NCBI RefSeq assembly: GCF_028736115.1
Contig: NZ_CP117877.1
Coordinates: 2,728,001-2,792,000 of the forward strand
Direction of reading: 5' to 3'
Length of the DNA: 64,000 nucleotides
DNA from: Mucilaginibacter sp. KACC 22063
GTDB lineage: Bacteria; Bacteroidota; Bacteroidia; Sphingobacteriales; Sphingobacteriaceae
Part shown: positions 17,100-25,445 of the stretch, in pieces
Layout of the letters: the number at the start of each line of letters is the position of its first letter
Numbering within the stretch: the stretch's first letter is position 1
Notes under the pieces: generated by a model
The model's input: the letters and a program-made list of their open reading frames with translations, nothing else
Told to the model about the DNA's origin: nothing
Databases searched by the model: none
Position numbers and translations under genes: made by a program

Positions 17100-18254
17100 C
17101 TACTCCTCTTTTATCTTGCTCACCATCCATATAATCAGGCTACCTAAAACTCCTATAATTGCAAATGAAATCCGGATACCGGCAGCCTGTGCAACATAGC
17201 CTACCAATGGTGGTACAAGCAAAAATCCGAGATAACCTATAGTTGAGATGGAAGCTAAAGCCCTTGCACTGCTCATACTTTGAGATTTACCTGCAAGACT
17301 GAACACCAGCGGTATAATACATGATACCCCAAAGCCTGTAAATACAAAACCAATACCCGCCGTGATAGGATAAGGAAACAAAACGGCAAGCAATAAACCC
17401 ACCGTTATGAATATGCCGCTATAATGCAGAATGCGCTTAATGCCGATACGGTTTACCAGTTTGTCACCTGCAAACCTACCCGTAGTCATAGCGATCATGT
17501 AAACCACAAAAGCCGCGGTAGCACCTTGTTTTGAAGCATGGACCGCATCATGAAAATAGATACCGCTCCAATCATACATGGTATTTTCACAGGCCATAGA
17601 TACAAAGCTGATGATGGAGAATTTAAGCAAGTATTTATCAGGCAGGGAAAAGATTGGCTTACGCTCGGTTGTCTTTGCAGGTGGCTCATCTAATGTATTT
17701 TGATAAAACAGCAGCGAAACGACAATCATGCTGATACCCACTGCCGGCAAATGCCAATGAGTAGCCACATTAAAGCTGACCATAATATAACCCAGTGCCG
17801 CACCTGCAAAGCCGGCTAAACTCCAGATACCATGAAAAGTTGTGATGATGGATTTTGTATACAACTTCTGCACGCCTACCGCCTGTGCATTAACACTCAG
17901 GTTCATGAGATTACGCGATGAACCAAAGCCGAACATAATGAAAGCCAGTTGCCACATAGCTGACGCGAAGCCTGAAAAGCAAAGCATTATATTGAACAAT
18001 ATCGTACCGAAAAGCATTATTTTCCGGCTGCTATACTTGCCTAATAAGTGATTAGTCAATGGCATGGTTACCATTAAACCTATAGGCAAGGCAAACAACA
18101 CCGTGCCCAATTGCGCCTCACTTAGTTGAAGTTGCGATTTAACCGTGGGTATACGCGAAGCCCAGGCAGAATAGCCAAAACCGGAGATAAAAAAGAACAC
18201 CGCATTAGCTATTCTGATATTGCGTAAAGAAGTTTGTAATTTAATATCAGACAT
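17100..18254 (-). CDS. MFS transporter, sugar-efflux/fucose-permease-like
   Basis: A 384-residue protein with about 12 hydrophobic segments of the major facilitator superfamily. The N-terminal pattern FFISGFGYSAWASRIPTVKSQLQLSEAQLG resembles the YbjJ-like MFS group. The substrate cannot be told. I place the start at ATG 18254 (MSDIKLQ), not the upstream TTG 18266, because a perfect TATCTTTG promoter box covers 18264-18271. The intergenic region shared with the divergent permease gene holds three evenly spaced GTAC sites that look like an operator. Confidence 0.85.
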   Translation of the reverse strand: MSDIKLQTSLRNIRIANAVFFFISGFGYSAWASRIPTVKSQLQLSEAQLGTVLFALPIGLMVTMPLTNHLLGKYSSRKIMLFGTILFNIMLCFSGFASAMWQLAFIMFGFGSSRNLMNLSVNAQAVGVQKLYTKSIITTFHGIWSLAGFAGAALGYIMVSFNVATHWHLPAVGISMIVVSLLFYQNTLDEPPAKTTERKPIFSLPDKYLLKFSIISFVSMACENTMYDWSGIYFHDAVHASKQGATAAFVVYMIAMTTGRFAGDKLVNRIGIKRILHYSGIFITVGLLLAVLFPYPITAGIGFVFTGFGVSCIIPLVFSLAGKSQSMSSARALASISTIGYLGFLLVPPLVGYVAQAAGIRISFAIIGVLGSLIIWMVSKIKEE

Positions 18255-18263
18255 CAGACCGCC

Positions 18264-18271
18264 CAAAGATA
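18264..18271 (-). promoter_or_regulatory. MFS gene promoter -7 box TATCTTTG
   Basis: A perfect TAnnTTTG box ending 9 nt before the ATG at 18254, so the leader would be only a few nucleotides. No -33 TTG at the preferred spacing. Confidence 0.5.
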
Positions 18272-18314
18272 ACGTTATGCATTATTATGCGGTCAGCAAA
18301 TACTGTAATACAAT

Positions 18315-18341
18315 CGTACAAATATTGTACGTTTTCGTACG
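18315..18341. promoter_or_regulatory. Operator-like cluster of GTAC sites
   Basis: GTAC occurs at 18316, 18327 and 18337, about one helical turn apart. The stretch is made of near-palindromes: GTACAA-ATA-TTGTAC and GTACG-TTTT-CGTAC. It lies between the divergent MFS and permease genes, upstream of the MFS promoter box. No regulator gene is adjacent. Confidence 0.35.
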
Positions 18342-18433
18342 TTTTATTTTTTAATAATTTAATTAAAACACTATTTATCAGTGAATTAAATAATTGGCAC
18401 TTGCTTTATTAAGCTATACATTATCATTTCGTT

Positions 18434-20791
18434 ATGCTTAAAAACTATTTTAAAATTGCTTTAAGGGGTTTGCGCAACAAAATTTCATTTACCATTATCA
18501 ATGTTTCTGGATTGACTATTGGTATGGCTAGCGCTATTCTTATTTTAATGTGGGTACAAAATGAGTATAGCTACGATGGTTTTCATAAAAATAAGGAAAA
18601 CTTATACAAAGCATGGAACCATTATAAAGGACCTGGTTATGAATCTGCTTCAGATATAACTGCTTCGCCCCTGGCAAAATCGCTAAAAGAACAATATCCT
18701 GAAATAAAAAACACAGCACGGGTTTACTGGGATATTGACAGGTTGTTCAGTTATGGCGATAAATCTATCAAAGCAACTGGAAATGATGTGGACAAGTCCT
18801 TTTTAACGATGTTCACTTTTCCGTTAATAAAAGGAAACTCAAATCATGCACTTGATCATTTAAATAGTATTGTAATCACCCGAAAACTTGCTGAAAAGTT
18901 ATTTGGCAGAGATAATCCGATAGATAAAATTGTAACCGTTAATCAAAAACAAATCTATAAAGTAAGCGGCGTTTTACAAAACTTACCGCCTAATTCGCAA
19001 TTTCAATTTGATTATTTGGTTAATCTTTCAGCAAATGAGAAGTATTACTCTGCCGACTCATGGACTTTTAATTCGTACAACACCTATGTGCAATTACAAC
19101 CGGGAGTTTCTATTGAGCAGGTAAGTAAAAAGATTAAAAACTTAATAGTGCAACATGACACAAGCAACAAAGCTGAATTATTTCTGCACCCTATTGATAA
19201 ATGGCATCTTTATTCACGTTTCGAAAATGGCAAACCAGTAGGTGGCAGAATAGATACTGTAAGGTTATTAATTATTATTGCTATGCTGGTATTATTTATA
19301 GCATGCATTAACTTCATGAATCTCTCTACCGCTCAAAGCCAAAAAAGAGCTAAAGAGATTAGTGTACGTAAAGTAATAGGTGCAACCCGAAAAAGCCTTA
19401 TCAATCAGTTTCTGAGCGAAAGTATTTTAATTACATTTATTTCAGGTTGCCTGTCTCTTGTTATAGCGCAGTTGGTAGCCCCTGCCTTTAATCAACTTAC
19501 TGGTGAACAAATGTTTATTAATTATGCTTCACCCTTATTTTGGCTAAGTTTCATTGGATTTATACTTATAACAGGTTTATTAGCAGGCAGCTATCCAGCA
19601 TTTGTCTTATCTAAATTCAACCCGGTAAAGGTGCTAAAAGGTGTTTTTAAAACAGGCAAAAGCCCGGTTAACTTACGTAAGGTATTGGTTGTAAGTCAAT
19701 TCTCAATAGCTACTGTTCTGATCATTTCAACCATTGTTATATATCGTCAAATAAGATTTGCACAAAACCGGGATACAGGTTATCACATTAATAATTTAAT
19801 TGAAATACCTGTTGAGGGTGATATTGACAAAAATTATCAGTTGATCAAAAGTGATCTGCTAAACACAGGTGCAGCTACATCAGTATGCCGTACAAGTTTG
19901 AGTGTGACTGTTGATGGCAGACAGGAAAACGGCTACAGTACTGACGGAGTGAACAAAGATCAACAAAAGCTTAACTTTTCACGGTTTGGCACATCAGGAG
20001 ATTTTGTAAAGACATTAGGCATAACGCTTATTGAAGGCCGGGATATTGACTTAAATAATTACGCATCAGACAGCAGTGCATGCTTGTTAAATGAAACTGC
20101 TGCAAAAAGCTTAGGGTTGAAAAATCCTATCGGTAAAACCATAACAAATGGTAACGGCCAACTACACATTGTCGGCGTTATTAAAGATTTTATTTTAAAC
20201 TCCCCTTATGTAAATATTAGTCCAATGCTTGTAATTGCTTCTAAAAAATGGTCATACAATACTGTGATCAGGTTAAATAGTAAAGCAGGAATTGCTAATA
20301 GCATTAAAAAAGCGGAGGATATCTTCAAAAAATACAACTCAGATTATCCATTCAACTATCAGTTTGTTGATCAGGAGTATGACAAAAAATTTAAAGATCA
20401 AAAGCAGGCAGGCATAATTGCTGCCTTATTTGCCGGCTTAACTATCTTCATTTCATGTTTAGGTTTATTTGGCCTTGCAGCCTACATGGCCGAAAATCGT
20501 TTAAAGGAAATAGGGATAAGAAAAGTACTTGGAGCCAGTGTGGCTGATATCACTAAAATGCTCACCAGCGAATTTGTAATACTGGTCATTATAGCAATAG
20601 TTATAGCCATACCTGTATCTTATGTGTATATGCAGAAATGGTTGCAGGATTTTAACTACCGCATCAGCATTGGATTGCCCACTTTCTTACTTGCTGGTAT
20701 TATTGCAATTACAATAGCCATACTAACAGTTGCTATGCAGTCGGTTAAAGCTGCGCTGGCTAATCCGGCGAAAAGTATAAGAACAGAATAG
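18434..20791 (+). CDS. MacB/FtsX-type ABC transporter permease
   Basis: A 785-residue permease with four principal transmembrane segments and two FtsX domains. Order: TM1 (residues 20-40), periplasmic MacB core (about 45-270), FtsX domain 1 (IIIAMLVLFIACINFMNLSTAQ, KEISVRKVIGATR), an internal helix after RKVLVVSQFSIATVLI, a second periplasmic core, and FtsX domain 2 (FISCLGLFGLAAYMAE, KEIGIRKVLGASV). Bacteroidota carry many such single-gene permeases that act with an ATPase elsewhere, in peptide/lipoprotein export or mechanotransmission. No ATPase gene is adjacent. Its stop lies in a hairpin shared with convergent otsAB. Confidence 0.9.
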   Translation: MLKNYFKIALRGLRNKISFTIINVSGLTIGMASAILILMWVQNEYSYDGFHKNKENLYKAWNHYKGPGYESASDITASPLAKSLKEQYPEIKNTARVYWDIDRLFSYGDKSIKATGNDVDKSFLTMFTFPLIKGNSNHALDHLNSIVITRKLAEKLFGRDNPIDKIVTVNQKQIYKVSGVLQNLPPNSQFQFDYLVNLSANEKYYSADSWTFNSYNTYVQLQPGVSIEQVSKKIKNLIVQHDTSNKAELFLHPIDKWHLYSRFENGKPVGGRIDTVRLLIIIAMLVLFIACINFMNLSTAQSQKRAKEISVRKVIGATRKSLINQFLSESILITFISGCLSLVIAQLVAPAFNQLTGEQMFINYASPLFWLSFIGFILITGLLAGSYPAFVLSKFNPVKVLKGVFKTGKSPVNLRKVLVVSQFSIATVLIISTIVIYRQIRFAQNRDTGYHINNLIEIPVEGDIDKNYQLIKSDLLNTGAATSVCRTSLSVTVDGRQENGYSTDGVNKDQQKLNFSRFGTSGDFVKTLGITLIEGRDIDLNNYASDSSACLLNETAAKSLGLKNPIGKTITNGNGQLHIVGVIKDFILNSPYVNISPMLVIASKKWSYNTVIRLNSKAGIANSIKKAEDIFKKYNSDYPFNYQFVDQEYDKKFKDQKQAGIIAALFAGLTIFISCLGLFGLAAYMAENRLKEIGIRKVLGASVADITKMLTSEFVILVIIAIVIAIPVSYVYMQKWLQDFNYRISIGLPTFLLAGIIAITIAILTVAMQSVKAALANPAKSIRTE

Positions 20792-20812
20792 CACATGGTG
20801 CGCTATTCTGTT
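20782..20812. terminator. Bidirectional hairpin built from two convergent gene ends
   Basis: A perfect 11-bp inverted repeat (AACAGAATAGC / GCTATTCTGTT) with a 9-nt loop. Both stop codons lie in the stem, and a T-rich run follows the stem on the plus strand (TTTTC). It probably terminates both genes. Confidence 0.65.
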
Positions 20813-23001
20813 TTCACATTGCTTGCTTCGGTAAGTGCCCAAAGCATATCGCGTACCTCGGCCGGGTTACGCATATAAAATTTAGCGGCAGAAACATTGC
20901 TGCCTACTTTTATAGTGATCGCGCTTTCAGGCAGGCTTCTAAATATATCTTCGTCTGTATAGTCGTCACCCAAAGCAATAATAAAGTCGTAGTCTTTACC
21001 TTCGGTTAGTGCTAACGCTGCCCTGCCCTTATTAATTTCCATATTCTTCACCTCAACCACCTTGTTACCAGGTAGCAGCTGCAAGCCTTTGTCACTCACT
21101 ATGTATTTCAGCGTATTCATTAATTCACCGGCACGCAGCTCACCAAGGCCGCTTTGTGCCTTACGGTAATGCCAAACTAATGAATAGGTTTTTTCCTCAA
21201 TGAACGTACCCGGCGTACGGTCTACGTAGGTTTCTATAAAAGGATATATTTCCTGTTTCCAGGAGTTGGACAAGCCACTAAGGCGATGCCAGTGTTTACC
21301 CTGCAATTTTGACCATGCACCATGTTCTGCAATCATGTTAACCGGCTTATCGCCAAACCATTCTTCCAGGTTTTCGTGCTTGCGGCCACTGATAATAACC
21401 ACTTCATTTGCGGGGTCGGCAGTTAAATGATCGATCAGGTCATACAGGTCGCTGTCTGGCTTTGCCTGGTCTACAACAGGCTTAAAGTCAACCAGTGTAC
21501 CATCATAATCTAAAAAGATAATACGCTTCTGCGTTTTAGCAAAACGATTAATGATAGACTGCCGGGTGCCGTTACTTACATGGCGTGTTTGCATAGAACG
21601 TTGCATCTGCTTTACCTCAGTCAGCCTGTCGATAAACAACTTTACCCAATGCGTAATATTGAATTTGGCTACCACACTGCGCATTTGTGCCATACGGCGC
21701 CTTTGTTCTGCCAATGGCATATTAATGGCTGTGATAATGGCGCGTGCAATCTCCTGTACATTATTAGGATTTACAATAATGGCATCTATCAACTCTTTAG
21801 ATGAACCGGCCATCTCGCTAAGGATCAATACACCATCATTATTTATCCGACTGGCCACATATTCTTTACTTACCAGGTTCATCCCGTCGCGGATGGGATT
21901 TACCAGACAAACATCAGCCATGCTGTAAAGCGCCGATAACGTTTCTATCGGGAACGGACGGTAAAAGTATTGTATCGGGCTCCAGTCAATGGTACGGTAA
22001 CGTCCGTTAATATTACCAACCCGCTTATCAATATGATCTCTAAGTTCGCGGTATTGCGGCACCTGGTCGCGTGATGGAACAACGATCATATACAGGGTTA
22101 CTTTCCCTATCAGTTCGGGATGATGGTCTAATAAGGTTTCAAACGCCAGGATGCGTTGTAAGATGCCCTTACTGTAATCGAGCCTGTCTACAGAAAGTAT
22201 CAATTTCTGATTATGGAAGGTATCTGTAATAAATTCCACTTCCTTTTTAACAGCTGCTTTTAACGGCATCTGCGCAAATTTATTTTCATCAATCCCCATT
22301 GGGAAAGCTTCGGCTACTATAGAGCGCTCGCCAAAAGTGATTACATTGGCAGAGGCCTGTAAAGGCAATAACCGCGTTACCGAACTAATAAAGTGACGTA
22401 CATAATCAAATGTATGGAACCCGATCAGATCAGCGCCAAGTAACCCCTCTAACAAATCCGCACGCCATGGTATAAGCCTGAACATCTCATGCGACGGAAA
22501 AGGAATATGTAAAAAGAAACCTATCGAGATATCGGGCTGCACATCACGGATCAGCTTAGGTAATAGCATCAGCTGGTAATCATGTATCCAGATGGTATCG
22601 CCTGGTTTTATAACGGCTAATACTGCATCGCAAAATTTCTGGTTAACTGTCTGGTAGCACTCCCAGTTAGACTGATGGTAATGCGCATAAGTAGAAGCAT
22701 AGTAATGAAACACCGGCCATAGTACATCATTAGAAAAACCTTCGTAGTATTTGGTGATCTCGTCTTGTGTCAGAAATACAGGCTGAAGACTAAGTTCTTT
22801 TAATTTTTCGGTAATATCAGTCTGATGATCCTCATCGGTTACCTCTAAACCTGGCCAGCCAATCCACACGTTGTCGCCCTGCTTATAAACAGAACCTAAA
22901 CCTGTTGCTAACCCTCCTTCACTTGCTGATAAATTATAGGTGTCATTTTCAAAAGAAACTTTAACCGGGAGACGATTTGATACAATAACAACTTTTGGCA
23001 T
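20803..23001 (-). CDS. Bifunctional trehalose-6-phosphate synthase/phosphatase (OtsA-OtsB fusion)
   Basis: A 732-residue fusion. Residues 1-465 are a GT20 synthase (VSNRLPVKV, IWIHDYQLMLLPKLI, MGIDENKFAQ, LDYSKGILQRILAFE, NPIRDGMNLVSKEYVA). Residues 485-725 are a HAD phosphatase with nucleophile motif IIFLDYDGTLVDF and a late GDDYTDEDIF Asp motif. It makes trehalose from UDP-glucose and glucose 6-phosphate through the phosphate intermediate, usually for osmotic and desiccation protection. Fused OtsAB proteins are common in Bacteroidota. The gene is separated from the upstream pepSY-like gene by a terminator. Confidence 0.95.
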   Translation of the reverse strand: MPKVVIVSNRLPVKVSFENDTYNLSASEGGLATGLGSVYKQGDNVWIGWPGLEVTDEDHQTDITEKLKELSLQPVFLTQDEITKYYEGFSNDVLWPVFHYYASTYAHYHQSNWECYQTVNQKFCDAVLAVIKPGDTIWIHDYQLMLLPKLIRDVQPDISIGFFLHIPFPSHEMFRLIPWRADLLEGLLGADLIGFHTFDYVRHFISSVTRLLPLQASANVITFGERSIVAEAFPMGIDENKFAQMPLKAAVKKEVEFITDTFHNQKLILSVDRLDYSKGILQRILAFETLLDHHPELIGKVTLYMIVVPSRDQVPQYRELRDHIDKRVGNINGRYRTIDWSPIQYFYRPFPIETLSALYSMADVCLVNPIRDGMNLVSKEYVASRINNDGVLILSEMAGSSKELIDAIIVNPNNVQEIARAIITAINMPLAEQRRRMAQMRSVVAKFNITHWVKLFIDRLTEVKQMQRSMQTRHVSNGTRQSIINRFAKTQKRIIFLDYDGTLVDFKPVVDQAKPDSDLYDLIDHLTADPANEVVIISGRKHENLEEWFGDKPVNMIAEHGAWSKLQGKHWHRLSGLSNSWKQEIYPFIETYVDRTPGTFIEEKTYSLVWHYRKAQSGLGELRAGELMNTLKYIVSDKGLQLLPGNKVVEVKNMEINKGRAALALTEGKDYDFIIALGDDYTDEDIFRSLPESAITIKVGSNVSAAKFYMRNPAEVRDMLWALTEASNVKTE

Positions 23002-23062
23002 AATATAAAATACAACTGTCTTTGCGGAAAGTTGTTTGATCTAATGCCATTGTTACAAAACA

Positions 23063-23097
23063 AAAAAGGCGATTTGCTGAATGCAAACCGCCTTTTT
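23063..23097 (-). terminator. Terminator of the PepSY-like gene
   Basis: A 10-bp stem (GGCGGTTTGC with GCAAATCGCC on the minus strand, one G-U wobble) flanked by an A-run and a run of six T. The wobble pairs only on the minus strand, which supports that orientation. Confidence 0.8.
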
Positions 23098-23113
23098 CAC
23101 TAATTAATTAACC

Positions 23114-23617
23114 TTATTTAATTTGTTTGTAGAAATAAATGTTAGCGTTTGGAGATACGCGCACAAGGATTTCTTCTTTATCGTTTTTCAAGTCAACAAA
23201 GTAGTTTACAGGTCCGTTGTCGCCAATTGTTAAGCGGTCAAGGCTGCTGTAAGAAGGATCATTGTTTTCATATTTAATGATCTCGCCTACTTCATAACCA
23301 GGGTATTTAGCAGCAATCTCTTTACGTGCAGATGTTGATAATTTTTTATAAGCAATAGCTTGGGTTGTACCCAGGAATTGGCCACGGTTATCATAAAAAG
23401 CAGTCATTTTAACATCGTCAATTACGAAATCTGCTTTTTGACCGTTAGCAGTTGCAGACCAGGTAACGTTTTCAGCATCGGCAAACTGTGAGTCGAACTG
23501 GTTTAAGACCTGATAAGAAACTTTGTTTGAGTTTGAAGTATTTTTAGTGCTTTCAACAGCAAAAGCACCAGTACTCATTGTTACAGCTACGGCTGCGGTT
23601 AAAATCAATTTTTTCAT
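23114..23617 (-). CDS. Secreted PepSY-like protein
   Basis: A 167-residue exported protein. The start at 23617 gives a clean signal peptide (KKLILTAAVAVTMSTGAFA); upstream codons would add a charged tail and are ignored. The mature part has the pattern of PepSY_like (beta-lactamase-inhibitor-like) proteins of Bacteroidota: a ..QFADAENVTWSAT.. strand, then AFYDNRGQFLGTT, then ..ARKEIAAKYPGYEVGEI... The function is unknown. It has its own textbook promoter (23641-23672) and a terminator, so it is a separate unit from the kinase operon upstream. Confidence 0.8.
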   Translation of the reverse strand: MKKLILTAAVAVTMSTGAFAVESTKNTSNSNKVSYQVLNQFDSQFADAENVTWSATANGQKADFVIDDVKMTAFYDNRGQFLGTTQAIAYKKLSTSARKEIAAKYPGYEVGEIIKYENNDPSYSSLDRLTIGDNGPVNYFVDLKNDKEEILVRVSPNANIYFYKQIK

Positions 23618-23640
23618 TTTCTTAATTTTTAAATCCGCAA

Positions 23641-23672
23641 CAAATTTATACTCAAAATGAATATTATTCAAA
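23641..23672 (-). promoter_or_regulatory. Textbook Bacteroidota promoter TTTG-N20-TAAATTTG
   Basis: On the minus strand TTTG (23672-23669), then 20 nt, then TAAATTTG (23648-23641). Both elements match consensus exactly. It lies 24 bases upstream of the PepSY-like ATG. Confidence 0.75.
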
Positions 23673-23745
23673 TAAATTTTATTTTTTATGATAATTTAAT
23701 AATTTATAAGTCTTTATTTGAACTTTTGTAAAAATCAAGTCAATG

Positions 23746-23810
23746 CTTAGTGTATTTTTTACAATATGATAAAGATTTTTGCAAATACTTATTGTAAAAA
23801 ATACACTAAG
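23746..23810. repeat. Perfect 21-bp inverted repeat with 23-bp spacer
   Basis: The arm at 23746-23766 (CTTAGTGTATTTTTTACAAT plus A) is repeated exactly inverted at 23790-23810. The sequence is AT-rich, noncoding, and lies between the kinase-operon terminator and the PepSY-like promoter. It could be an operator, a second terminator-like hairpin or a small palindromic mobile remnant. There are no long T-tracts outside the arms. Confidence 0.85.
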
Positions 23811-23833
23811 TAAAAATCAGCATTTTTGAAACT

Positions 23834-23861
23834 AAAAAAGCCATTGCGGTTACAATGGCTT
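23834..23861 (-). terminator. Terminator of the kinase/SEDS-PBP operon
   Basis: A 9-bp stem (AAGCCATTG / CAATGGCTT) followed on the minus strand by TTTTTTAG, 21 bases after the stop of the 58-residue membrane protein gene. It marks the operon's 3' end. Confidence 0.8.
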
Positions 23862-23881
23862 AAAAAAAATATCGTTGGCGT

Positions 23882-24058
23882 TTATTTTACACAAAGCACC
23901 TTTTGCTTTACAGGCTTAAGAGATGCAGCCCTTGAAGGTTCGTTGCATTTGCCTAACAAGGTGTAAATAATAATAAAAATGACAATAGTAGACAGGCAGC
24001 CACCGCCAAGTTTTTTAGCACCCCAGGCAGCAATTAATGCGCGGAAAAATTTATTCAT
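23882..24058 (-). CDS. Small membrane protein (58 aa), last gene of the kinase operon
   Basis: A 58-codon ORF starting at ATG 24058, twelve bases after the stop of kinase B, with a terminator right behind it. The protein starts MNKFFRALIAAWGAKKLGGG and has one membrane helix (about 21-37, LSTIVIFIIIYTLLG), then a short basic tail with Cys residues. The spacing and the terminator make it part of the operon. No function is recognised; it may assist a membrane component such as the SEDS-PBP fusion. Confidence 0.7.
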   Translation of the reverse strand: MNKFFRALIAAWGAKKLGGGCLSTIVIFIIIYTLLGKCNEPSRAASLKPVKQKVLCVK

Positions 24059-24070
24059 AAGTAGTTTCAG

Positions 24071-25438
24071 TTAAAAGATCCCTAAAAATTTCTTTCGTTT
24101 TTTAGGTTTAACATACTGCTGCCCATTTTGCTTGCGCCCATTAGTAACTTTTGTACTGTCTGACATCATTGAAGCCCTTATTGCCTCCTGCGCGCGCCTT
24201 GCCGCAGCTGCATTACGTATCATACGCTCATTAATTGCCTGCGTTTTGGCAAGCTTGGCTTTTACATTAGCAACAGAATCGCGCAGAATGGCAATTTTAT
24301 CATCTTTCTGGCTTGCTGAACGGTTAGCCGATAAAGCAAACAGCAATAATAGCAGCATAAAAAATACCATACTAAATACTGCCACTTTGCTCAACCTTAC
24401 ACCCGAAGGTTTGGCATACTCGTTATTTAAAGGCGGGTTTAATAAGGTTCCCCTTGTAGTATTATCATTTGCTACAGCATTCAGTTTCTGTTTTAACAAA
24501 TTGTTTTCGGCTTGTAACTCGGCATTAGTACCTCCGTTGAGGCTTTGCATGGCAATAACATCGTGCAGTGCAACACCATCTGGGTAACGGCCTTCAGGTT
24601 TTTTCTCCAGGCAACGCTTTATAATGTTTAGTAACCAATCGGGCACCTGCATTTCGCGCTCTTTCTTCTCTTCCGACCAATCTTGCGGTAGGTTTTGCCG
24701 TCTTAAAGTCAGCAGATCGGGCACAGGGCTTTCCATATGCTGCAGCATTACATTGTTTCTGCCTGTTTCACTGCTGCCATTTAAAGGGAACGGGACCTGG
24801 CCTGCAAGTAACTCAAACAGGACAACCCCAAAACTGTAAACATCCGTTTGATAAAGCATCTGGCCCTGATTTTGCTCAGGTGCCATAAATTCAATTGCCC
24901 CCGCATGGCGCATACTACTACGGCGCTGCTCGTCAGACATTACAGCCAATCCAAAATCTAACAGCACATAATTACCTGTCTGTATATTAAATTTTACGTT
25001 GTTGCTTTTTATATCGCCGTGCCTTACCCCTACACCGTGACAATGGCTTAAAGCACATGCCAGCTGATCGGCAACTTTGATTGTTTCCTTAATGGTGAAA
25101 ACCTTTCCGTGAGGTGGTTTTAACAACTCTTCCAGATCAGGACCGTCGATATATTCCATCTCGATAAATGGAAATGAACCACTCTCTGTAATCCCTGAAT
25201 TAAGAATTTTTACCACGTTAGGATTAGGTACTTCGTTTACTTTTTTAAGCTTTTCAACCTCGTTTAAAAAGTTACGGTAGTTGCTGTCGTCAGGGCTTTC
25301 ATTATATATGGGCGTAGGTATCAGCTTTACCGCTGTAATAATTGCCCCTGTACGCCGTGCCTTATACACCGATCCCTGGCCGCCTGTACGCAGCGCACCT
25401 AAATTTTCTAATCCTTCTGTTATGGTAAAAACTTTCAC
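24071..25438 (-). CDS. Membrane Ser/Thr protein kinase B (PknB-like, GTG start)
   Basis: A 455-residue Hanks-type kinase. The kinase domain covers about 10-295: Gly loop RTGGQGSVYKA, VAIK-type Lys38 (TAVKL), catalytic loop HGDIKSNN (Asp142), DFG at 161-163, APE at 186-188. The usual HRD Arg is Gly, so it is a non-RD kinase. A short coiled coil (305-322) and one membrane helix (about 352-371) follow, then a periplasmic Ala/Arg/Lys-rich tail of about 85 residues with no PASTA repeats. GTG is the first possible start, because an in-frame TAA stands directly before it. By eye its kinase domain is about three-quarters identical to kinase A at the operon's front. Confidence 0.93.
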   Translation of the reverse strand: MKVFTITEGLENLGALRTGGQGSVYKARRTGAIITAVKLIPTPIYNESPDDSNYRNFLNEVEKLKKVNEVPNPNVVKILNSGITESGSFPFIEMEYIDGPDLEELLKPPHGKVFTIKETIKVADQLACALSHCHGVGVRHGDIKSNNVKFNIQTGNYVLLDFGLAVMSDEQRRSSMRHAGAIEFMAPEQNQGQMLYQTDVYSFGVVLFELLAGQVPFPLNGSSETGRNNVMLQHMESPVPDLLTLRRQNLPQDWSEEKKEREMQVPDWLLNIIKRCLEKKPEGRYPDGVALHDVIAMQSLNGGTNAELQAENNLLKQKLNAVANDNTTRGTLLNPPLNNEYAKPSGVRLSKVAVFSMVFFMLLLLLFALSANRSASQKDDKIAILRDSVANVKAKLAKTQAINERMIRNAAAARRAQEAIRASMMSDSTKVTNGRKQNGQQYVKPKKRKKFLGIF

Positions 25439-25445
25439 TTATTAA

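Noticed and set aside
18255-18266. TTG start adding four residues to the MFS transporter
   Set aside because: It overlaps the TATCTTTG promoter box at 18264-18271; the ATG at 18254 is better.
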